Source: an uncultured Eubacteriales bacterium
GTDB taxonomy: Bacteria > Bacillota > Clostridia > Christensenellales > Aristaeellaceae
Direction of reading: 5' to 3'
Assembly (NCBI GenBank): GCA_900553905.1
Contig: USFL01000109.1
Coordinates: forward strand, 1-5,849
DNA length: 5,849 bases
The first letter of the stretch is position 1. Each line of letters opens with the position of its first letter. A program made the position numbers and the translations under genes. Below the pieces are notes generated by a model. The model had not been told where the DNA came from. It ran no database searches and saw nothing but the letters and a program-made list of their open reading frames with translations. Shown piece after piece: positions 1 to 4,353 of the stretch.

Positions 1-656
1 GTGAACGCCGCGACCTCCGTGGGCGCAAAGCCCTGCAACGCCAGCTCCAGCATGCCGGGGGCGTTGTCCAGACGGTTGACGCAGAACACCGCCACCTCGC
101 TCTCCGCGCGGTTCCACACGGCCAGCACATCCACCACGGGCGCCTGCGCGCTCACGGGCGCGGCGTAGCACGCCGGGGCGCCGGCCACCTCCAGCACCGT
201 GCCGCGCGCGTGGCGGGCCAGCAGCCGGAAGGGATAGTAGATGGTCTGCTTCCACATCTCCCCGCCGCGGCGGGTCGTGATGCAGGAGCTGATGTTGGCG
301 ATGAGCGACTGGCAGCCGATCCTGACGATGTCGGCGTTGCGCACCATGGTCATGAGCATCGAGGCGAAGAGCAGCGCGTCCTCCAGGGTGTAGATCTGCT
401 CGCTGATGGCCGGGGCGACCTGCCAGGGCCGCTGGTCCACCTCCTGGGTCACGCTCTCCGGCGGCTCGGCCCATACGCCCCACTCGTCCACGCTGATGTA
501 CATGGCCTTGTCGGATCGCTTGAGCGCCCTGGTCACGGTGATGGCCGAGCGGATCGCGGCGATATAGTTTTCAAAATCCGCCGACTGCGCCAGAAACGCC
601 GCCGTGCCCTGCTGCTGCCCGCCGTAGTACTGGTGCAGGGACAGGTACCAAGGCAT
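1..656 (-). CDS. Alpha-L-arabinofuranosidase, GH51 family (C-terminal fragment)
   Basis: GH51 enzymes release terminal alpha-L-arabinofuranose from arabinan, arabinoxylan and their oligosaccharides, usually in the cytoplasm. Read from the ATG at 656, the frame is open to the window edge (218 codons, stop not reached). Visible family landmarks are SLHQYYG (residues 5-12), VDEWGVW (56-62), YTLEDALLFASML (85-97), VRNADIVRIGCQSLIANI (101-118) and WKQTIYYPFRLLARHARGT (130-148), followed by the start of the beta-rich C-terminal domain. Glu58 in the DEW motif corresponds to the catalytic nucleophile. The acid/base Glu and the whole N-terminal half of the usual ~500-residue enzyme are absent: an in-frame TGA lies only three codons upstream (663-665), and no upstream frame resembles GH51. 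A GAGG lies 4 bases before the ATG, but this start falls inside the catalytic barrel, so it is probably fortuitous. Family assignment is firm. That it is a broken or chimeric piece is inference. Confidence 0.88.
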   Translation of the reverse strand, partial: MPWYLSLHQYYGGQQQGTAAFLAQSADFENYIAAIRSAITVTRALKRSDKAMYISVDEWGVWAEPPESVTQEVDQRPWQVAPAISEQIYTLEDALLFASMLMTMVRNADIVRIGCQSLIANISSCITTRRGGEMWKQTIYYPFRLLARHARGTVLEVAGAPACYAAPVSAQAPVVDVLAVWNRAESEVAVFCVNRLDNAPGMLELALQGFAPTEVAAF

Positions 657-749
657 GTGGCCTCACTCCATACATCGTCATCGCCGTCCCCGGAGGGGCT
701 GCGCCGGGAAGCGGTGTGGGGGGAGAAACCTCCGGCTCCCGAAGGCGCC

Positions 750-791
750 AAAAATACGAAGCAAGCGGCGGGCGCGGCCTGCGCCCGCCGC
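750..791 (-). terminator. Probable intrinsic terminator of the solute-binding protein gene
   Basis: The arms 765-775 and 781-791 are perfect 11-base complements around a 5-base loop (776-780). Read on the minus strand, the stem is followed by TTGCTTCGTATTTTT, ending in five T (754-750). It lies about 55 bases beyond the stop codon of the solute-binding protein gene. The T tract is interrupted, so efficiency is uncertain. Confidence 0.6.
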
Positions 792-800
792 GGCGGCGCC

Positions 801-830
801 GGTCCGCGGGGGGACCCTCCCCCGCGGACC
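801..830. repeat. Perfect 12-bp inverted repeat (very GC-rich hairpin)
   Basis: The arms 801-812 (ggtccgcggggg) and 819-830 (cccccgcggacc) are exact reverse complements around a 6-base loop. The hairpin sits directly downstream of the solute-binding protein stop codon, between that stop and the stem-loop with a T tract. It has no T tract of its own. It may protect the mRNA 3' end or work with the neighbouring terminator. Confidence 0.7.
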
Positions 831-840
831 GTGCGCGCAC
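831..840. repeat. 10-bp perfect palindrome gtgcgcgcac
   Basis: The ten bases equal their own reverse complement. They abut the inverted repeat at 801-830 and end 4 bases before the solute-binding protein stop codon (845-847). This is probably part of the same 3'-end structure rather than an operator. Confidence 0.4.
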
Positions 841-844
841 GGGT

Positions 845-1636
845 TCAGTTGTAGCGGGCGACGATCTCGTCAGCGGCGGCCTGCGCGTTGGCAAGCGCGT
901 CCTCCACGGAGATGTCCTCAAAGGGGATGGAGGACATCAGCGGCAGGATGACGTCGTTGAGGATCTCGTTGGCGCCGGCGAAGCTGGAATCCACGATGAA
1001 GTCGGAGGGCAGGGAGGGATCGGCGGAGGAGGTCACGACGAGCTTTTCGTTGCTCTTGTAGGATTCCTTCTCCTGCACGCTGAAGGCGTAGCTGGGGAAG
1101 CCGTTCTCCAGCGACCAGGTCAGCGCGGGGGAGTTGCCCTCGGCGTCCTCGGTGTTCCGCCACTCGATGAAGCGGTAGGCGGCGAGCTGCTCCTCCCCGG
1201 AGACGACGTTGGCGATGGCAAAGCCGATCACCTCCACCGAGTTCATGGGGCCGGCCATGCCTTCGGGCACCAGGGCGATGCCGTAGTTGATGCCGTTTAT
1301 GTCAAGCCCGCCGGTGGTCCAGGGGCCGGCGACGGTCATGCGCAGCTGGCCCGCGGTGAAGGTGGGGTCGGTGTCGGCGTCGATGGGGTTGTAGCCGGCG
1401 TCGATCGTGTCCTTGTACATGTTGAGGAATGCGGCGTAGCCCTCGTTGCCGGCGAAGTTGGCCTTCCAGGCGCCGTCCTCGTTGGTCACGGCCAGGCCGC
1501 CGAAGCGCTGGATGATATGGGCGATCTGGTAGGCGTAGTTGTAGGAGATGCCGGAGCCGTAGACGTTGCTGTCCTCGTTGGTGAGGGTCTTGGCATATTC
1601 AAACCATTCGTCCCAGTTCTTTTCGGCCAGCGCCAC
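845..1636 (-). CDS. Sugar ABC transporter substrate-binding protein, family 1 (5'-truncated)
   Basis: This is the C-terminal ~260 residues of a family 1 extracellular solute-binding protein, the membrane-anchored lipoprotein that delivers sugars or oligosaccharides to a CUT1-type ABC permease. Family hallmarks are KNWDEWFEYAKTLT (residues 6-19; usually PxTWDEL...A..L), FTAGQLRMTVAGPW (92-105, the 'G.aAM...G.W' region), GIALVPEG and the C-terminal helices after NEILNDVILPLM. The natural protein should be ~420-450 residues, so the signal peptide, lipobox Cys and about 150 N-terminal residues are missing. The first possible start, GTG at 1636, has no ribosome-binding site and lies in sequence belonging to the adjacent GH43 piece. 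The true homology ends near 1621. The stop is TGA at 845-847. With GH51 and GH43 remnants beside it, arabino-oligosaccharide is the likeliest ligand, but that is contextual inference. Confidence 0.85.
   Translation of the reverse strand: MALAEKNWDEWFEYAKTLTNEDSNVYGSGISYNYAYQIAHIIQRFGGLAVTNEDGAWKANFAGNEGYAAFLNMYKDTIDAGYNPIDADTDPTFTAGQLRMTVAGPWTTGGLDINGINYGIALVPEGMAGPMNSVEVIGFAIANVVSGEEQLAAYRFIEWRNTEDAEGNSPALTWSLENGFPSYAFSVQEKESYKSNEKLVVTSSADPSLPSDFIVDSSFAGANEILNDVILPLMSSIPFEDISVEDALANAQAAADEIVARYN
1611..1636. other. Head-to-head junction of two truncated genes
   Basis: Minus-strand homology to solute-binding proteins is intact up to the Lys/Asn codons of KNWDEW (1616-1621). Plus-strand homology to GH43 begins at SASATGACYCIGLL (from 1623). 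The two 5'-truncated genes therefore abut within a few bases with no spacer, promoter or start codon. I infer the breakpoint at about 1620 from remembered family motifs, not from an alignment. It could be a natural rearrangement or an assembly or amplification chimera. Confidence 0.65.
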
Positions 1637-1946
1637 CGGCGCGTGCTACTGTATCGGGCTGCTGTGCGCCCCCGCCGGAGCGGACCTGCTCGACCCCAAC
1701 GCCTGGCGCAAGCTGCGCCAGCCCGCGCTGCGCACCGACGAGCGGGCGGGCCTCTACGGGCCGGGCCACAACTCCTTCTTCCGCGACGACGCGGGCAACA
1801 CCCTCATGGCCTACCACGCCCGCCAGTACGACGAGATCACCGGCGACCCGCTCTACGATCCCAACCGCCGCTGCTACCTCATGAAGGTCACCTGGCAGGA
1901 CGACCGCCCCTGCTTCTCCTACGAAAACAACCTGCGCTTCGAGTGA
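1622..1946 (+). pseudogene. Glycoside hydrolase family 43 enzyme (C-terminal fragment)
   Basis: About 107 codons, stop TGA 1944-1946, encode the end of a GH43 five-bladed beta-propeller, a family of arabinosidases, arabinanases and xylosidases. The recognisable run is SASATGACYCIGLL, then ADLLDPNAW, YGPGHNSFF, TLMAYHARQYDEITGDPLYDPNRR. The His in GPGHNSF is the family's conserved central-cavity residue. In relatives the general acid Glu (in an N-E-G-P motif) lies shortly upstream of SASAT, and the two catalytic Asp lie further upstream, so all three are missing here. There is no plausible start codon: the frame simply runs back through the antisense of the solute-binding protein gene. The piece is therefore not functional as it stands. 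Substrate specificity (arabinan or xylan) cannot be resolved from this part. Confidence 0.82.
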
Positions 1947-1953
1947 GCGCAGG

Positions 1954-2000
1954 GCGGCGCAAAGCCCGCGGGGAACCAGCCGCGGGCCTGGGAGCGCCGC
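1954..2000. repeat. Nested inverted repeat downstream of the GH43 fragment
   Basis: Outer arms 1954-1960 and 1994-2000 (gcggcgc / gcgccgc) enclose a second perfect stem, 1964-1971 with 1980-1987 (gcccgcgg / ccgcgggc), with an 8-base loop. The structure starts 8 bases after the GH43 stop codon. It has no T tract, so it is a 3'-end hairpin rather than a classical terminator. Confidence 0.5.
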
Positions 2001-2018
2001 GCCTTACGACCTCAACAG

Positions 2019-2046
2019 GGGGCTGCTTGCGCAAGGAAGCAGCCCC
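2019..2046. terminator. Strong hairpin between convergent genes
   Basis: The arms 2019-2028 (ggggctgctt) and 2037-2046 (aagcagcccc) are perfect 10-base complements around an 8-base loop. The hairpin lies between the 3' ends of the GH43 fragment (plus) and the L,D-transpeptidase gene (minus), where a bidirectional terminator is expected. Neither side carries a good T run immediately after the stem; on the minus strand a CTTTTTC lies about 10 bases before it. Terminator function is an inference. Confidence 0.5.
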
Positions 2047-2049
2047 TCG

Positions 2050-2069
2050 GCTTGCCGAAAAAGTCCGGC
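2050..2069 (+). repeat. Copy 1 of a 20-bp intergenic repeat
   Basis: The 20 bases match 18 of 20 bases at 5816-5835, in the same orientation; the shared core is gcttgYcgaaaaagtccg. At the other copy the core is one half of a terminator palindrome. Here the second arm is lost, since the sequence continues ccccgcccatag. Read from the L,D-transpeptidase side, the core still gives a CTTTTTC run. Confidence 0.6.
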
Positions 2070-2084
2070 CCCGCCCATAGCCGC

Positions 2085-3476
2085 CTACGGCAGCACCAGC
2101 ACCTTGGTGCGCCAGGGCAGATGCGTCCACAGCCAGTAGGCGTTGATGGTATACTCGTCATCCGTGCGCCAGTCCACGCGCACGCAGCCCTCCGAGGCGC
2201 GCTGGCCCAGCTGGGCGCTCTGGTCCGAAAAATCCGCCATGCCGTCCGCGCGCTCCTGATAGCCCACCTGATGCAGCAGGTTGCCCCCGTCGATGCGGAT
2301 GGGATAGTCGCACTGGTAGCCGCCGCTGTCGAAGCTCACCAGGCGGTCGGTGGTGAGAAAGGCGCCGGCGCGCGTTTCCCGGAACGCCTTGTCCGCAGCC
2401 TTGAGCCCGGTGCTCACGCGCGCGCGGCCCACGGGCTTCCCCGCCTCGTAGACGGTCAGGGTCTGCGCCGTCTTGTCGATGACCACGCCGTAGCGCGTGC
2501 CTGGCAGCACCATCTTGAGCTTCCTGGTGGGCACGTACCCTTCGACGAATGCGCCGTCCTCATGCCGCCAGGCGCGCACGAGCGTATAGCGCGCGCCGGT
2601 CTCCACCACCTCCACGGCCTGCGACTGGCCGTGCACCTGCCCCACGACGCCGCTGTCCGGGTCCGGGGCGAGGTAGAGGCACTGATGGTCCTCCGCCTCG
2701 ATATCCACCACGGCGACGGGGGCCAGCATGGCCTGCCACAGGCTTTCGTCGTCGCGCAGGTCGGGCAGCAGCGGGCCGGTGGGGCCAAGCGCCGGCGCCG
2801 GTTCGCGCCCGTTGCGGATCTCCAGCGGAAAGACGATGGCGTCCTCCTCCCGCCCTTCCAGACAGGCGCGCATCCAGTAGCGGCCCTCAGGCGCCTTGCG
2901 GCCGTCGGCTTCCCCGTTCCACGCGATGCGGAAGCGCCCGCTGCCCTCCAGCTTTTTGCGGATGGAGGCGAAGCGCTGCGTCAGGCCCTCGTCCGCGTAG
3001 CATTCCAGACGGACCACGCCCGCGCCCGTAACCGCGCAGTCCACGAACCAGGGCTCGCTCCGCCGGTGATAGAGGGTTTCGCCGCTGGGCAGCGCGTAGA
3101 TCAGCGCGGCGGCGGGGCGCTCCACCGTGACGAAGGCCTGCGCCGCCTCGCGCCGTCCGTCCTCGCCCGCCAGGCGGAGGAGCAGATGGTAGCGCCCCGC
3201 GCGCAGCGGCATGCCGCCGTAGGAGGTCGCGTCCCACACAAGCGTGTTGCGGCCCGCCTCCACGGGCAGGTCCTCGCACAGCGGAAGCTGCGGTCCCGCT
3301 TCGTTCCAGATCAGAAGGGTCAGCCGCCCCGGCCGGGGCGCGTCCACGGCGACCTCCGCCGGCTGATAGGGGCGCACGGCGTCCGGCAGCACAACGGACA
3401 GCCCCTGCGCCTTTGCAGCCGCGCACAGCATCAGACAGGCCAGCAGCGTGGCCGCGCACAGCGTTTTCTTTCCCAT
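2085..3476 (-). CDS. Secreted L,D-transpeptidase (YkuD domain) with FlgD/Ig-like and SH3-like domains
   Basis: L,D-transpeptidases cross-link peptidoglycan stem peptides (3-3 links) outside the membrane through a Cys thioester. Numbering from the upstream ATG at 3482 (465 residues), the order is: signal peptide 1-25 (KK, hydrophobic stretch, AKA|Q); two FlgD/Ig-like modules at ~27-122 and ~125-223, each with a W(D/N)...G....GRY pattern; an SH3-like segment ~262-322 ending GYVPTRKLK; and a YkuD domain ~331-464 beginning YGVVIDKTAQTLTVYEAGK. Catalytic residues visible are His404 and Cys433 in ASEGCVRVD. Most relatives have S-H-G-C; here the His is Glu431, and the His-Cys spacing is longer than in minimal YkuD proteins. 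I prefer the ATG at 3476 (463 residues) because GGAGG then lies 6 bases upstream, whereas it touches the ATG at 3482. It is divergent from sleB-ypeB, which hints at a spore or cell-envelope role. Catalytic class is firm, biological role unproven. Confidence 0.92.
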   Translation of the reverse strand: MGKKTLCAATLLACLMLCAAAKAQGLSVVLPDAVRPYQPAEVAVDAPRPGRLTLLIWNEAGPQLPLCEDLPVEAGRNTLVWDATSYGGMPLRAGRYHLLLRLAGEDGRREAAQAFVTVERPAAALIYALPSGETLYHRRSEPWFVDCAVTGAGVVRLECYADEGLTQRFASIRKKLEGSGRFRIAWNGEADGRKAPEGRYWMRACLEGREEDAIVFPLEIRNGREPAPALGPTGPLLPDLRDDESLWQAMLAPVAVVDIEAEDHQCLYLAPDPDSGVVGQVHGQSQAVEVVETGARYTLVRAWRHEDGAFVEGYVPTRKLKMVLPGTRYGVVIDKTAQTLTVYEAGKPVGRARVSTGLKAADKAFRETRAGAFLTTDRLVSFDSGGYQCDYPIRIDGGNLLHQVGYQERADGMADFSDQSAQLGQRASEGCVRVDWRTDDEYTINAYWLWTHLPWRTKVLVLP

Positions 3477-3482
3477 AGACAT

Positions 3483-3487
3483 CCTCC
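3483..3487 (-). promoter_or_regulatory. Ribosome-binding site that selects the L,D-transpeptidase start
   Basis: The minus strand reads GGAGG directly followed by ATG (3482-3480), TCT, ATG (3476-3474). Zero spacing disfavours the first ATG, and the second has an ideal 6-base spacer. The second start gives MGKKTLCAATLL, a normal signal-peptide N terminus. Confidence 0.7.
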
Positions 3488-3496
3488 GTTCTTTGG

Positions 3497-3514
3497 TATC
3501 TGCTCATTCAGATA
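3497..3514. repeat. Short dyad in the L,D-transpeptidase leader
   Basis: The arms tatctg (3497-3502) and cagata (3509-3514) are perfect complements around a 6-base centre. The dyad lies about 10 bases upstream of the L,D-transpeptidase ribosome-binding site. It may be an operator or a small 5'-UTR stem. At 6 bp per arm, chance is not excluded. Confidence 0.35.
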
Positions 3515-3528
3515 GACGTTTTGGGGGG

Positions 3529-3557
3529 CCGTTCGGTTTTTCCGGACGGTATTTTTT
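3529..3557 (+). terminator. Terminator-like hairpin plus T tract upstream of sleB
   Basis: The arms 3529-3536 (ccgttcgg) and 3542-3549 (ccggacgg) pair over 8 bp with one G-U, around a TTTTT loop. TATTTTTT follows at 3550-3557. This is the form of a rho-independent terminator for plus-strand transcription, yet the only gene upstream faces the other way. It could block antisense transcription across the divergent region, act as an attenuator in a long sleB leader, or be incidental. Confidence 0.5.
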
Positions 3558-3617
3558 GCGGGAAGGCGGCCGCACGCTGGGCGGCATGACCGGACGTATA
3601 GTTTTTTTCCCCATGGG

Positions 3618-3657
3618 AAACCCTTCCTCACGGAGCGATGCTTGTGGGGAGGGGTTT
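3618..3657 (+). promoter_or_regulatory. Hairpin that sequesters the sleB ribosome-binding site
   Basis: Bases 3618-3631 pair with 3644-3657 over 14 continuous positions (12 Watson-Crick, 2 G-U), with a 12-base apical region that can form a further agc/gct mini-stem. The purine-rich Shine-Dalgarno sequence ggggagggg (3646-3654) lies wholly within the 3' arm, and the stem ends 2 bases before the sleB ATG. If transcribed, this would strongly limit ribosome access. The pairing is directly visible. A regulatory role, or alternatively an origin as a palindromic intergenic repeat, is inference. Confidence 0.6.
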
Positions 3658-3659
3658 GA

Positions 3660-4340
3660 ATGCGGCGGGGACCCAATCGGACGGAGCTGGCGCTGCAGCT
3701 GATCGCGGCGCTTGCGACGTTTGCGCTGTTTTTCATGCTTGCGCGGGCCGATGCGGCCGTGGTGGCCTGGGGCGACAAGGGCGACCAGGTCGCTCTGGTT
3801 CAGCAGAAGCTCAAGCAGTACGGCTATTTCAGCGGCGCGGTGGACGGCGTGTTCGGCAAGCAGACCTATGACGCGGTGGTCTGGTTTCAGCGCAAAAACG
3901 GCCTGAAGGTGGATGGTGTGGTGGGGGAGAGCACCGCCGCGGCGCTGGGCGTGACCCTCACGGGCAGCGTATCCGCCGCGGGGTATAACGAAAGCGAGAC
4001 CTATCTGCTGGGGCGGCTGGTGCACGGCGAGGCGCGCGGCGAGCCCTATGTGGGCAAGGTGGCGGTGGCGGCCGTGGTGCTCAACCGGGTAAAGAGCCCC
4101 TCCTTTCCCAATACCATCAGCGGGGTGATCTACCAGTCCGGCGCGTTTGACGCGGTGGCCGACGGCCAGATCAACCTCACCCCCGACGAGGACAGCTTGC
4201 GCGCCGCCCGCGACGCGCTCAACGGCTGGGACCCCACCGGCGGCTGCCTCTACTACTACAATCCCGCAACCGCCACCAACGGGTGGATCTGGTCGCGCAC
4301 GGTGCAGCTGAGCATCGGCAAGCACAACTTTGCCATTTGA
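3660..4340 (+). CDS. sleB: Spore cortex-lytic enzyme SleB
   Basis: SleB is a lytic transglycosylase that depolymerises muramic-delta-lactam-containing cortex peptidoglycan during germination. The 226 residues show a hydrophobic signal segment at ~10-32 (ending ARADA), a PG_binding_1 domain at ~36-97 (GDQVALVQQKLKQYGYF...VDGVFGKQTYDAV..FQ...GL.VDGVVG) and a Hydrolase_2 (SleB/CwlJ) domain at ~112-226. Diagnostic runs are LVHGEARGEPYVGKVAVAAVVLNRV, FPNTISGVIYQSGAF, ADGQINLTP, ALNGWDPTGG and WIWSRTVQLSIGKHNFA. Glu124 in HGEARGEPY is the expected catalytic Glu. The length is within the normal range for the family, and the domain order is that of SleB rather than CwlJ, which lacks the binding domain. 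The ATG is supported by ggggagggg with a 5-base gap, although that site lies inside a strong hairpin. Its partner ypeB follows directly. Forespore (sigma-G) expression is known for the family, but I see no convincing sigma-G promoter here. Confidence 0.95.
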   Translation: MRRGPNRTELALQLIAALATFALFFMLARADAAVVAWGDKGDQVALVQQKLKQYGYFSGAVDGVFGKQTYDAVVWFQRKNGLKVDGVVGESTAAALGVTLTGSVSAAGYNESETYLLGRLVHGEARGEPYVGKVAVAAVVLNRVKSPSFPNTISGVIYQSGAFDAVADGQINLTPDEDSLRAARDALNGWDPTGGCLYYYNPATATNGWIWSRTVQLSIGKHNFAI

Positions 4341-4342
4341 CC

Positions 4343-4348
4343 GGGAGG
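4343..4348 (+). promoter_or_regulatory. Ribosome-binding site that sets the ypeB start
   Basis: GGGAGG lies in the 13-base gap between the sleB stop (4338-4340) and the ATG at 4354, with 5-base spacing. It argues for the ATG at 4354 over an upstream in-frame TTG at 4330, which overlaps the end of sleB. Confidence 0.75.
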
Positions 4349-4353
4349 CGCGC

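Noticed and set aside
657..764. Possible small gene or continuation of GH51 between the two minus-strand genes
   Set aside because: All frames are short or lack a family resemblance. Apart from an imperfect 734-749 stem-loop with a TTCG/CGAA loop, I see nothing there.
801..840. CRISPR-like or insertion-sequence end repeats
   Set aside because: The inverted repeats are single, differ from one another and have no regular spacers. There is no transposase, target duplication or cas gene in the window.
716..2080. 454-codon plus-strand frame across the solute-binding protein gene and the GH43 fragment
   Set aside because: It is antisense to the solute-binding protein and out of frame with GH43, with a low-complexity Gly/Val/Ala composition. 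GC-driven lack of stop codons explains it.
2052..3515. 487-codon open frame on the plus strand opposite the L,D-transpeptidase
   Set aside because: The minus-strand frame has a signal peptide, recognisable domains and catalytic residues. The plus-strand peptide has none and spans intergenic hairpins.
3571..3602. Possible promoter for sleB with a -10-like TATAGT at 3597-3602
   Set aside because: No -35 element for sigma-A lies at the right spacing, and the bases do not fit the sigma-G consensus. A single hexamer is not enough to call a promoter.
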